In this document: piece by piece, positions 1 to 11,544 of the stretch | How the letters are laid out: the number at the start of each line of letters is the position of its first letter | Numbering within the stretch: the first letter of the stretch is position 1 | From: Massilia brevitalea | GTDB taxonomy: Bacteria; Pseudomonadota; Gammaproteobacteria; Burkholderiales; Burkholderiaceae_D | NCBI RefSeq assembly: GCF_030711405.1 | Contig: NZ_JAULSI010000004.1 | Span: forward strand, 109,611 to 173,610 | Length of the DNA stretch: 64,000 nucleotides | Reading direction: 5' to 3' | The notes under the pieces: generated by a model | What the model was told of the DNA's origin: nothing | Seen by the model: only the letters and a program-made list of their open reading frames with translations | Database searches by the model: none | Position numbers and translations under genes: made by a program

Positions 1-104
1 CCAAGACGCGGCACAAGCCGAAGCGCCGCACGGCATCGCGCCGCAAGAGCCGCAGCAGCCATTCGCGCACGCGGCGCAGCACGGCGAAGAAGTCCTCCAG
101 CTGA
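1..104 (+). CDS. C-terminal end of a gene entering from the left (partial)
   Basis: The third forward frame is open from the window edge to a TGA at 102-104 and encodes about 33 residues rich in Lys, Arg and Ser, ending in RRSTAKKSSS. Such basic tails occur on RNA helicases, histone H1-like proteins and topoisomerases, but nothing here identifies the family. The stop codon lies 14 bases before a strong hairpin, which is the main support for this frame and strand. Another forward frame is also open across the region, so the assignment is tentative. Confidence 0.4.
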   Translation, partial: KTRHKPKRRTASRRKSRSSHSRTRRSTAKKSSS

Positions 105-118
105 TCTTGGACCAAGCC

Positions 119-150
119 GGGCGCGCGGCAGCCGTCACTGCCGCGCGCCC
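119..150 (+). terminator. GC-rich hairpin, probable terminator
   Basis: A perfect 13-base-pair stem (119-131 with 138-150, arms GGGCGCGCGGCAG and its complement) encloses a 6-base loop. It starts 14 bases after the stop codon at 104. There is no T-run after it, so it is either a weak intrinsic terminator or an mRNA 3' end protector. The following stretch 151-414 holds only AT-richer sequence, presumably the promoter of the chemoreceptor; I see no further gene in it. Confidence 0.6.
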
Positions 151-414
151 GCTCCATGCCTGCGGTGATTCTGACTGCATGCGTTGTCAAGTTGCAACGA
201 ACCCATGCGCAAACGCGCAGTCAATACCGCGTTCAATTGAATACTGAACAGCAATATCGTTCTATCCTGCTATTCTAGTTTCCTCTTGGAAATTTCCATT
301 TAGTACCGCAATCCCAGCACGCATCGTACGAGGCCTGCCGGTCGGATCACGCACATCCGTCCCGCAGCATGCATGGCTGCGCCTTTTCATCGACCACCTA
401 CAAACAGAATAAGC

Positions 415-2499
415 ATGCTCACTTCCGCTACCCTCGCCACTGCCGACAGCCGGCTCGACATGGCCCATGCCGCCCTCGACGCCATCCAGCGCACCCAGGC
501 CGTCGTCGAATTCGACATGCAGGGCCATGTCCTGCACGCCAACCAGAACTTCCTTGATGCGATGGGCTACACGCTGGGCGAGATCGTGGGCCGCCACCAC
601 CGCATGTTCTGCGCCGCCGACTACGTGGCCTCCGAAGCCTATGGCGCGTTCTGGAACACGCTCGGCAGCGGCCAGCCGAGCCAGGGCGAATACATGCGCC
701 TGGGGTGCGACGGGGTGCCGGTGTGGCTGCAGGCCTCGTACAACCCGGTGTTCGACGGCGAGGGCCGCCCGGCCAAGGTGATCAAGTTCGCCACCAACAT
801 CACCGCATCCAGGCTGCAGCAGGCCGAGAATGCGGCCAAGATCGACGCCATCGACCGGGTCCAGGCCGTCATCGAATTCGGCCTCGACGGCAGCATCCTG
901 CACGCCAACGCCAGCTTCCTGGACACGCTCGGCTATACCCTCGACGAGCTGAAAGGCCAGCACCACCGCCTGTTCTGCGAGCCGGCCTACGCGGCGTCGC
1001 CTGAATACGCGCTGTTCTGGGCGCACCTGGGCAAGGGCGAAGTCCACGCCGGCCAGTTCAAGCGCCGCCACAAGGCCGGGCGCGATGTCTGGATCAGCGC
1101 CTCGTACAACCCGGTGTTCGGCGCCGACGGCAAGCCCGTCAAGGTGATCAAGTACGCCACCGACATCACTGCCCAGACCTTGCGCAACGCCGACTACGAA
1201 GGCAAGAGCCAGGCCATCGACCGGGTCCAGGCCGTGATCGAGTTCGACTTGCAGGGCAGGGTGCTGACCGCGAACGCCAACTTCCTCGATGCCATGGGCT
1301 ATGCGCTGGACGAGATCCGCGGCCAGCACCACCGCATGTTCTGCGACCCGGCCCTGGCCGGTTCGCCCGAGTACCTGGCGTTCTGGGACCGCCTCGGGCG
1401 CGGCGAGTTCAACGCCGGCGAATACCGCCGCGTCACGCGCGCCGGCAAGGAAGTCTGGCTGCTGGCTTCCTACAACCCGATCTTCGACGCCGACGGCACG
1501 CCGATCAAGATCGTCAAGTTCGCCACCGACATCACGCAGCAGAAGCGCCAGGACACCGAGGTCAAGGGCAAGCTGGAGTCGATCGGCCGTTCGCAGGCCG
1601 TGATCGAATTCGATTTGCGCGGCAATGTGCTGAGCGCGAACGATAACTTCCTGCGCACCATGGGCTATACAAGCGACGAAGTCGCCGGCGCCCACCACAG
1701 CATGTTCTGCGACCCGGCGCTGGTAAAAAGCGCCACCTACCGCCATTTCTGGGCCAACCTGGCGCAGGGCCAGTTCCAGTCCGGGCGCTTCCAGCGGCGC
1801 GGCAAGCACGACGCCGACATCTGGATCGTCGCCACCTACAACCCCATCCTCGACGTCAACGGCAAGCCCTACAAGGTGGTGAAGTTCGCGATAGACGTCA
1901 CCGAGCAGGTGCACCGCGAGGAGCTGGTCAGCGCCAAGGTCAAGGCGATTGGCGGCGTGCTGAACGAACTGACCCAGTCGATCGCGGCGATTGCCCAGGG
2001 TTCGCAGCAGTCGAGCGAACTGGCCACGCGCACCCAGCGCGACGCCGCCGAAGGCAGCAAGCTGCTGGACCGTTCGCGCCAGTCGATCGGCGCGATCCAG
2101 CAGGCCTCGGGCGACGTACGCGAGATCATCGACACCATCAGCGACATCGCCGGCCAGACCCACCTGCTGGCGTTCAACGCGGCAATCGAGGCGGCGCGCG
2201 CGGGCGAGCACGGCAAGGGCTTCTCGGTGGTCGCCAACGAGGTGCGCAAGCTGGCCGAGAAATCGGCGCTGGCCGCACGCGAGATCGCCAAGCTGATCAA
2301 CGAAACCGTGACCCGCGTCGGCGAAGGCACGCGCCTGTCCGGCGAGGTCGAGGATGCGTTCGGGCGCATCGTCGACTCGGTGGAAAAGACCAGCGCATCG
2401 ATCGGCGGCATCCATGCCTCGACCAGCGCCCAGGCCAGCGCCACGCGCAACGCCTCGGTGCTGCTGGGCGAACTGGAACGCATCGCGACGGAGCGCTGA
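415..2499 (+). CDS. Soluble methyl-accepting chemotaxis protein with four PAS domains
   Basis: Cytoplasmic chemoreceptor of 694 residues without membrane segment or HAMP domain, expected to sense a diffusible or redox signal and control a CheA-CheW array. Four PAS units occupy roughly residues 20-500. Equivalent codons lie exactly 366 bases apart (490, 856, 1222, 1588), giving a strict 122-residue period. Each unit carries an HHRMFC-like motif and ends in a KFATDIT-like strand. The last ~195 residues form the MCP signalling hairpin, with the canonical tip AFNAAIEAARAGEHGKGFSV. BdlA and Aer2-type receptors are the nearest architectures known to me. An in-frame ATG at 373 is an alternative start; neither has a clear Shine-Dalgarno. 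The CheW gene follows after 3 bases. Confidence 0.9.
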   Translation: MLTSATLATADSRLDMAHAALDAIQRTQAVVEFDMQGHVLHANQNFLDAMGYTLGEIVGRHHRMFCAADYVASEAYGAFWNTLGSGQPSQGEYMRLGCDGVPVWLQASYNPVFDGEGRPAKVIKFATNITASRLQQAENAAKIDAIDRVQAVIEFGLDGSILHANASFLDTLGYTLDELKGQHHRLFCEPAYAASPEYALFWAHLGKGEVHAGQFKRRHKAGRDVWISASYNPVFGADGKPVKVIKYATDITAQTLRNADYEGKSQAIDRVQAVIEFDLQGRVLTANANFLDAMGYALDEIRGQHHRMFCDPALAGSPEYLAFWDRLGRGEFNAGEYRRVTRAGKEVWLLASYNPIFDADGTPIKIVKFATDITQQKRQDTEVKGKLESIGRSQAVIEFDLRGNVLSANDNFLRTMGYTSDEVAGAHHSMFCDPALVKSATYRHFWANLAQGQFQSGRFQRRGKHDADIWIVATYNPILDVNGKPYKVVKFAIDVTEQVHREELVSAKVKAIGGVLNELTQSIAAIAQGSQQSSELATRTQRDAAEGSKLLDRSRQSIGAIQQASGDVREIIDTISDIAGQTHLLAFNAAIEAARAGEHGKGFSVVANEVRKLAEKSALAAREIAKLINETVTRVGEGTRLSGEVEDAFGRIVDSVEKTSASIGGIHASTSAQASATRNASVLLGELERIATER

Positions 2500-2502
2500 G
2501 CG

Positions 2503-3894
2503 ATGCCGTCGGCAACATTCCTGCACCTGGCCGAGGCCGGGATCGGCTCGGTATGGGTCGGTATTCCGGCGCACAGCGTGCTGCAGGCGCTCACGCTGCC
2601 GCCGGCGCTGGCACTGCTTCCGCGCCGCCATGGCGCCCTGCTTGGGGTGGTGGAGCACGAAGGGCGGCTGGTGCCGGTGGTCGACCTGGCGCGCTGGGTC
2701 GACGTCGGCACGGCGCCGGCGGAAGAACGGTCCGGTACGGCGGCAGCGGCGCGCGTGCTGATCCTGCACGCCGGCGGGCGCACGATCGGCCTGCAGGTCG
2801 ACCGCGTCGGCGGCCTGGCCGAGGTGGCGGCGCACGAAGTCACGCGCCTGCACCACGACGATTCCGAGGACGAAGTCTTTCACTGCGTGGTGCGCGCGCC
2901 CGCCAGCGGCCGCATCCTGAGCCTGCTCGACGTCGACCGCCTGGCGCGGCTGGCCGCGGCCTGGCATCAGGACGCCGGCGCGTTGCACGATACGGATGCG
3001 GATGCCGCGATGCCGCCCGCCACGGCGGACGGGCCGTCGCCTGTTGCGCGTTCGTATGCGGTGCTGCAGGCGGGCGCCGCGCGGCTGGCGCTGGCGGCCG
3101 ATGCGCTGACCGAAGTGCTGCCGATGCCGGCGCTGGAACCGCTGGGCGCCGGCATGGCCTACTGCAGCTGGCGCGGACGGCACGTGCCGGTGCTGGCGCA
3201 TGCGGCGCTGGGGCTGGAGGCAATGGCGGACGGCGCCGCGCCCGCGTTGCTGGCGATCGTCGAGCACGGCGGGCTGGCGCTGGGCTTGCCGGTGCACGCG
3301 GCCCTGAGCCTGCAAACCTTCGATACGGCGGGGCTGGCGCCGGCGGACGGCTGGCTGTTTGCATTGTTCGAGCCCGATGGCTCGCCGCTGCGCCTGCTCG
3401 ACGAAGCGCGCCTGTTCGCGCGCTTCCCGGAGGCGGAGCTCAGCCGCGATGCGGGCACGGGCGCCAGGCGCGGGATGGAGCAGGATCGCCGTGCGGCCAA
3501 CGCCACCGCCTACATCGTGTTCGAAGGCGACGGCGTCTATGCCACCGCCATCAACACGGTGGAGCGCATCGTCAGCCTGCGCGAGGTGGCGAGCGATGGC
3601 AAGGGCGCCATGGCCTGGGAAGGCCGGCCGATCCCGATGCGCGATTTGCGTAGCGGCGTGGGCGATGCTGCCGAGGGAGCCGATGCCGTACGCGGCGACG
3701 TGATGGTGGTGCGCAGCGGGACAGGCTGCGTCGGCTACGTCGTCGCGCGCGTGCACCTGCTGCTGCCGCCCGGCAGCGGGCGGATCTACCGCATGGGCGG
3801 CGCGGGGGCAGGATGGGAGTTCATCGCAACAAGCGGTGACGACGCCGAGCAGGCCAGTTATCGGATCGTCGACCTGGGCGCGCTGGCGGCTTGA
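2503..3894 (+). CDS. Chemotaxis scaffold protein with three CheW domains
   Basis: 463-residue protein made of three consecutive CheW-like beta-barrel units, at roughly residues 1-155, 180-320 and 335-463. The first retains the typical GVVEHEGRLVPVVDLAR segment. The other two are more diverged. CheW couples receptors to the CheA kinase; multi-CheW proteins are thought to act as array scaffolds. The ATG lies 3 bases after the stop of the four-PAS receptor, with GGAG in that gene's last codons as ribosome site, so the two are almost certainly co-transcribed and partners. No CheA, CheR or CheB is present in the window. Confidence 0.85.
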   Translation: MPSATFLHLAEAGIGSVWVGIPAHSVLQALTLPPALALLPRRHGALLGVVEHEGRLVPVVDLARWVDVGTAPAEERSGTAAAARVLILHAGGRTIGLQVDRVGGLAEVAAHEVTRLHHDDSEDEVFHCVVRAPASGRILSLLDVDRLARLAAAWHQDAGALHDTDADAAMPPATADGPSPVARSYAVLQAGAARLALAADALTEVLPMPALEPLGAGMAYCSWRGRHVPVLAHAALGLEAMADGAAPALLAIVEHGGLALGLPVHAALSLQTFDTAGLAPADGWLFALFEPDGSPLRLLDEARLFARFPEAELSRDAGTGARRGMEQDRRAANATAYIVFEGDGVYATAINTVERIVSLREVASDGKGAMAWEGRPIPMRDLRSGVGDAAEGADAVRGDVMVVRSGTGCVGYVVARVHLLLPPGSGRIYRMGGAGAGWEFIATSGDDAEQASYRIVDLGALAA

Positions 3895-3987
3895 GTCGGC
3901 AACGAGGAGTTGCCGCTTCCCCGCAGGCGCCCACTCGCGCGAGCGCTTCGGTGATCGGGGCTGGAGTGGAGCGGAGCGTGGTCTTGT

Positions 3988-6143
<2,156 letters not shown>

Positions 6144-6148
6144 GGCAT

Positions 6149-6182
6149 CCGGCAGGCTCCGCCTTTGAACGCAGCCTGCCGG
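6149..6182. terminator. Hairpin between convergent genes
   Basis: CCGGCAGGCT (6149-6158) and AGCCTGCCGG (6173-6182) form a perfect 10-base-pair stem with a 14-base loop. It lies between the ends of the GH97 gene (plus) and the PEP-CTERM gene (minus), where it could terminate both transcripts. No T-run follows on either side. Confidence 0.45.
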
Positions 6183-6224
6183 TGTGCTGACCGGCCCGAA
6201 AAACCGTCGCGGTCCGCCTGTCGT

Positions 6225-6809
6225 TCAGCGCTTCGCTGCGCGGCGGCGCAGCGTGCCGGCCAGGCCCAGGCCGGCCAGCATCAGCGCCAGCGAGCCGGGT
6301 TCCGGCACCTGCATGGCATTCTCGAAACTCAGGTCGTCCATCACGTACGAGGCCGGAAAGTCGCTGGCCACGACGATCGTGTCGATCGCTCCCGTCCAGC
6401 CGCCGCCGAGGTAGGAAGGCACTTCCGACAACTGCAGTGTCGCCGAGCTGCCAACCAGCTCGCCGCCGAAGTACAGGTCGAAGCGCACGCTGCTGTCGCC
6501 ATATCCCGAGAACCACGCACCCCCGAAGATTGTTGGCGACAGGAAGCGGATGGTGCTGGCCACGGGCCAGTTGTCCGTCCAGTCGGTGGTGACGCGGCCC
6601 TGGCCGGAGTGGGCCGTGAACGGCGCCTGCTCCCAGGTGAAGACGGACATGCCCGCCTTCGACCAGTCCAGGTCACCATAGTTCACCGGCATGGCGGCGT
6701 TGCCGTCGGGGCCGACGATGTCGTCGAAGCTCAGCACGGTCGCCGAGGCGAACGGAGTGCACAACGCAAGGGTGGCGCTGACGGCGAGATTGCGGATGAT
6801 GGGATGCAT
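6225..6809 (-). CDS. PEP-CTERM sorting-domain exported protein
   Basis: 194-residue secreted protein with an N-terminal signal peptide (LAVSATLALCTPFASA) and a C-terminal PEP-CTERM signal: VPEPGSLALMLAGLGLAG followed by the basic tail RRRAAKR. Such proteins are processed by an exosortase, usually in bacteria making exopolysaccharide or flocs. The core is a beta-rich region of unknown function. The start was placed at MHPIIRN because AAAGGA lies just upstream of that ATG; a longer frame to 6860 lacks such a site. No exosortase gene is in the window. Confidence 0.8.
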   Translation of the reverse strand: MHPIIRNLAVSATLALCTPFASATVLSFDDIVGPDGNAAMPVNYGDLDWSKAGMSVFTWEQAPFTAHSGQGRVTTDWTDNWPVASTIRFLSPTIFGGAWFSGYGDSSVRFDLYFGGELVGSSATLQLSEVPSYLGGGWTGAIDTIVVASDFPASYVMDDLSFENAMQVPEPGSLALMLAGLGLAGTLRRRAAKR

Positions 6810-6891
6810 ACGATTCCTTTCGATGTAGTGCGGAAAAGCGGGAAACAGCCGGCTGCACACCGGCTGCGTGGTCAGACGCGAACGCTATCGG

Positions 6892-9135
6892 TCAGCCGCG
6901 GCCGAGGGCCGGGTCGCTGACCGTATGGCGGCCGGTCTCGACGCGGCCGGCGAAGCGCCGTACATAGTCGGTCTGTCCCGACACCGTGGCGCTGAGGTCG
7001 TACCAGTAGCCATTGCTCGCCACCGGAATGCGCACCACAAGCTCGCTGCGTGGCGCCACCGTGTGCAGTTGCCTCAGCGTGGCATACGCATTCGCGTTCA
7101 GGTTGAAGGTGCATGGCGCCGCGCCGGTGTTCACCAGGCGCAGCACCAGTTCGCCGCTGGCGCCATCGCAGCGCACCTGCACGTCGGGGCGTGGCTGGCC
7201 CGCGGCGACGGCGCGCAGCGCGCTGCCCGTGAAGTGCCGGTGGTAGCCATTCGGCCCCAGCACCCACAGGTCGTAGGGGCCGCCGACTGCGGGCGTCCAC
7301 GCGTCCGACAGCGACTTGCCCGGCTCGACGGTGTAGCGGCGCGGGACGGCGGCGAGATTCTTGCGGTCGTACACATGGAACACGGCGCCCTGGCGGCCGC
7401 TGTTGACGAAGGTGAGCGCCACCTGCGCGGCGTTCATCGTGGCGCCCGGCAGCACTTCGCAGAGGGTTGCCAGCTCATACGGCAGCGCACGCGATGGGCG
7501 GGTGCCGATGGCCTGCACCGGCAACTGGGGCGAGACGGGCGGCGTGATCTGCGCCAGCTGCCCCTGGGCGGCGCGCAGGGCGTCGGCCTGGCTCCTGCTC
7601 TTGCGGCCTCCCAGCGCCGGCAAGGCCTCGCTGTTCGGCGTCTCGAAATTGAAGGCGCTGATCAGGTCGCCGCACACGGCGCGCCGGAACGGGCTGATGT
7701 TCGGCTCCTGGACGCCGAAGCGCGTTTCCAGGAAGCGCAGCACCGAGGTGTGGTCGAACACTTGCGAGTTGACCCAGCCGCCGCGGCTCCAGGGCGAGAT
7801 CACGTACATCGGCACGCGCGGGCCGGGCCCATAGACGCGCCCGTCCGGCGCCGGCTGGCGGGTGCTGCCTTCGGGCCGGCCGTGCGTGTAGTATTCGGCG
7901 CCGAGGGCGCCGGGCGCCAGCGTGGTCTTGCCCGCGTAGCCGCCCTTGCCGTCGGGCGAAGGGGCGGACGGCGAAGGCACGTGGTCGAAGTAGCCGTCGT
8001 TCTCGTCGAAGTTCACGATCAATACCGTCTTGCTCCAGACCTCGGGGTTGGCGGTCAGGGCGTCCAGCACCTCCTGCAGGAACCATGATCCCTGCACCGG
8101 GCTCGATGGGCCGGGGTGTTCGCAGTAGATCGATGGCGCGTTCATCCACGATACCTGCGGCAGCCTGCCCTCGCGTATGTCGCGCTTGAACGCGTCCAGG
8201 TATTGCTCGGGCCGGGTACCGGGCAGGGTGTTGGCGATGCCCTTGTAGAGCGGGTTGCGGGTGTTGTCGGTCGCGGCGTCGTACGCGTGGTAGGGCAGGG
8301 CCTGGCCGGTGTTGGTGTACGGCTGGTTCGGTGCTCCGCCGCTCGACACCGGGTAGCCCGAGGCAAGGTTGGCGCGCTTGAACTGGCGGAAGGCGCCGAG
8401 CATGTTGTCGCCCCATTCGTCGGGCATGTTCTGGTAGCTGATCCAGCTGACGCCGGCCGCTTCCAGCCGTTCGGCGTAGGTGGTCCAGGTGTAGCCGGTG
8501 TTCACGCCGGCCACGGTGCCGTCGATCGCGTCCCACTCGTTGGTGACAAAGGCCTTGCCGGTGGGGACGGCGCCGTTGGTGCCGGTCAGGAAGAACGAGC
8601 GGTTCGCGTCGGTGCCGGTGTGCATCGCGCAGTGGTAGGCGTCGCATAAGGTAAAAGCATTCGCCAGGGCGAAGGCGAACGGGATCTCTTTTTCCTTGAA
8701 ATAACCCATCGAGATCGCGTTCTTGTAGCGCGGCCACCCGTCCATGCGGCCGTTGTCCCAGGCCAGCTGGCTGTCGAGCCAGTCGTGCGGCGTGCCGTTG
8801 GCGCGCTGGGCGTTGCCGCGGCTGGAGTCGAGGTGGAAAGGCATCATCAGGTTGCCGTTCGCCATGCGCTGCTGCCACACATTGCGGCCATCGGGCAATG
8901 GGATCGGGAAGCGGTCGCCGAAGCCGCGCACGCCGGAGAGGGTGCCGAAGTAATGGTCGAAGGCGCGGTTTTCCTGCATCAGGATCACCACGTGTTCGAC
9001 GTCCTTGATGCTGCGCGTGGCGTTGTTGGCCGGAATGGCCAGCGCGCGCTGGATGGCTGGGGGAAAGGCTGCGTAGGCAGCAGCGGCGATGCCCGCCTGG
9101 GCACTGCCGCGCAGGAATCTGCGTCGTGAGGTCAT
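6892..9135 (-). CDS. Phosphocholine-specific phospholipase C, Tat-exported
   Basis: 747-residue phosphoesterase of the PlcH/PlcN type, which hydrolyses phosphatidylcholine or related lipids outside the cytoplasm. The N-terminus MTSRRRFLRG carries a twin-arginine motif followed by a hydrophobic, alanine-rich stretch. Catalytic-domain signatures are HVVILMQENRAFDHYFGTL, NFDENDGYFDHVPSPS and SPWSRGGWVNSQVFDH. The C-terminal ~200 residues look like the two DUF756 repeats of this family. The gene stands alone. No chaperone gene such as plcR is adjacent. The 285 bases up to the dismutase gene hold no gene I can support. Confidence 0.9.
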   Translation of the reverse strand: MTSRRRFLRGSAQAGIAAAAYAAFPPAIQRALAIPANNATRSIKDVEHVVILMQENRAFDHYFGTLSGVRGFGDRFPIPLPDGRNVWQQRMANGNLMMPFHLDSSRGNAQRANGTPHDWLDSQLAWDNGRMDGWPRYKNAISMGYFKEKEIPFAFALANAFTLCDAYHCAMHTGTDANRSFFLTGTNGAVPTGKAFVTNEWDAIDGTVAGVNTGYTWTTYAERLEAAGVSWISYQNMPDEWGDNMLGAFRQFKRANLASGYPVSSGGAPNQPYTNTGQALPYHAYDAATDNTRNPLYKGIANTLPGTRPEQYLDAFKRDIREGRLPQVSWMNAPSIYCEHPGPSSPVQGSWFLQEVLDALTANPEVWSKTVLIVNFDENDGYFDHVPSPSAPSPDGKGGYAGKTTLAPGALGAEYYTHGRPEGSTRQPAPDGRVYGPGPRVPMYVISPWSRGGWVNSQVFDHTSVLRFLETRFGVQEPNISPFRRAVCGDLISAFNFETPNSEALPALGGRKSRSQADALRAAQGQLAQITPPVSPQLPVQAIGTRPSRALPYELATLCEVLPGATMNAAQVALTFVNSGRQGAVFHVYDRKNLAAVPRRYTVEPGKSLSDAWTPAVGGPYDLWVLGPNGYHRHFTGSALRAVAAGQPRPDVQVRCDGASGELVLRLVNTGAAPCTFNLNANAYATLRQLHTVAPRSELVVRIPVASNGYWYDLSATVSGQTDYVRRFAGRVETGRHTVSDPALGRG

Positions 9136-9420
9136 GGCTGTTCCGAGAAGTTGTGTTTGCTCGAAAGCAACTTACGTTGCTCAATGTTGTCATGCCGATA
9201 CGAAGCAGGACGAAGAGAATGTAAGCGGCGTGCATGACGGTGCGATGACACGCGAACCGGAAGCGCGGACAGGAAGTGCTCGTGGAAGACGCCGATGGAA
9301 ACTGCGCGGATGCGGGAAGAGAGGGCGGCTGCAGGGCATGGCCCTGCGCCGGGTTGCAACGGAGTGGAACGTGACCGGCGACTCGGCGGTGCATGCCGCA
9401 TGCGCCGGTCTTGACGCCTT

Positions 9421-10053
<633 letters not shown>

Positions 10054-10503
10054 GATCGTTCTCCTATTTCGGTCGATGGGACGCCGGACGGTCGACAGGC
10101 CGGACCGGAATCAGGCTGCCTGTGCAGCAAGCGTGCTGCCTGCCCTGGACGTCCGCAGTTGGACATGAGGTCAAGCGATTTGCTTGCCCCGACCCTGTTA
10201 GCGTAAACAAGAGATCGAGACCGGGGCGCGCGGCTGACTGGGATCATGCTTTCCGATGGCGAATGCAGCGAGGAGCATGGCGAGGATGACGATGTAATAC
10301 CCGCGCGAATGTAGCACCTAGCTTTACAGGCACGTGATCATTTTTGTTGTTAATATGACATATTTGTGGCGCAACACCCGCTGTTCAAGCTCTACAATGG
10401 CTCTGGCGCCACCTTCGTGTCGCTCGTCATGGCGACGCGCTGATACGCCGGAGGCCCGGGCTTGCAGGACGATGCCATGCCGGGCCACCTGCCAAGCCGC
10501 GGC
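10054..10503. other. 450-base intergenic stretch upstream of the dismutase gene
   Basis: Must contain the dismutase promoter, reading leftward. A short AT-rich patch at about 10330-10375, including CACGTG and TGATCA, stands out. I see no credible gene, RNA gene or strong operator here; the open frames are short and have skewed composition. Confidence 0.4.
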
Positions 10504-11232
10504 TTATTGTCCAGCTACTGCGTGCGGCTTCGGTTTGACCGGTCTGGCAAGGATCCGGACAGCGGTGCGGTTTGCGGGATCCACCGTGCTGCCAGTCGGG
10601 GCAACAATGCCAACGGGCGTGATGCGGGCAGCATAGCCGATTGAATTGGCCAGCACAAAGCCTGAGTCGATCGCCTGCTGCGGTGCGATGATCGCAAAAT
10701 ACCGGCCTGGCTCCAGGATGACGTTGCCAAGGCTTGCCGTCTCGAACCTCACCGTGAGCGGATCGCGATCGTGCGTCAGCGGGGCTGCCGCAACCACGAA
10801 ACGGGGATCGGGCGCGCCATCCACCGAGCGACGTATCTGGAACACGAATGGCAGGGTATTCGGGCATTGCGGAACACCCGCAACGATCTGTGCGCAGTTG
10901 TTGACGAAGGCGCCGACCTGGGTAAGCACCGCACGGCGTGTCAGTGTAAATGGCGGTCCTACAAATGCCTCGGAGAACACGGCATAGCCTCCGGAACCGA
11001 AGACGCTGAACGTCGTGCTGGGCGTGGCGCTGCCCAATGTGTTGAGCACGGTGAATTCCTGCCCGAGGCCCGGGTTCGCCTGCGCCGACGACATGCCGGC
11101 GACTGTCTGCGCCCCGCTCACGCCCGGCAGCGCGGATGCGATTGCCAGGAGCAGCACTGCAGTCATCCCGATCTTCGGCTTTGACCTGCCGGGGCGATGC
11201 GTTGGCGTTCCCATGCTGTTCATATTGTCCAC
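10504..11232 (-). CDS. Predicted secreted protein of unknown function
   Basis: 242 residues from a GTG start; not recognised. A signal peptide is clear (IGMTAVLLLAIASALPGVSGA). The mature part is beta-rich, with two cysteines bracketing a short loop (NNCAQIVAGVPQC) and a segment VILEPGRYFAIIAPQQAID resembling choice-of-anchor or jelly-roll proteins. GTG at 11230-11232 was chosen because AAGGAGG lies five bases upstream; an in-frame ATG nine bases later is the alternative. The frame continues upstream without a ribosome site. It is isolated from its neighbours. Confidence 0.6.
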   Translation of the reverse strand: MDNMNSMGTPTHRPGRSKPKIGMTAVLLLAIASALPGVSGAQTVAGMSSAQANPGLGQEFTVLNTLGSATPSTTFSVFGSGGYAVFSEAFVGPPFTLTRRAVLTQVGAFVNNCAQIVAGVPQCPNTLPFVFQIRRSVDGAPDPRFVVAAAPLTHDRDPLTVRFETASLGNVILEPGRYFAIIAPQQAIDSGFVLANSIGYAARITPVGIVAPTGSTVDPANRTAVRILARPVKPKPHAVAGQ

Positions 11233-11544
11233 GAATGCCTCCTTGCTAAACGCTACCGTGACGAAACGGCATGCCACCCTGGTGTACGCGCTGACGGCAA
11301 CGCCCACCAAGGCTTCGAAATGCTCAGGTTTGAGCCCGAATCCCGCTGATAGGTTGCAGTCGCATTTTTGAGGAATCTCAACATCGTCAAAGAAGCGAAT
11401 AGCCCAGGCCAGGCGGGGGGCTGTCATCGGCTGGCACCAAATTCAACGCAGTAATCAGGGAACCCGGCGACGCCAAACGCGATCTACATTCCTGGACGCT
11501 GACGCTATGCCGTCGTGCTGTGCAACCGCACTGAAAGGATCATC
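11233..11544. other. Divergent intergenic region, 312 bases
   Basis: Separates the unknown secreted protein (minus) from the carotenoid oxygenase (plus) and should hold both promoters. The only structure noticed is a small inverted repeat, TTGAG-GAAT-CTCAA, at 11368-11381. No gene supported. Confidence 0.4.

Noticed and set aside
262..3756. Very long open frame on the minus strand opposite the chemoreceptor and CheW genes
   Set aside because: Its translation is a low-complexity Arg/Ala/His/Gln-rich shadow, while the plus strand encodes clear PAS, MCP and CheW domains.
10334..10636. Plus-strand open frame in the gap after the dismutase
   Set aside because: It overlaps the antisense of the secreted protein, lacks a ribosome site and has Cys/Arg/Ser-rich shadow composition.
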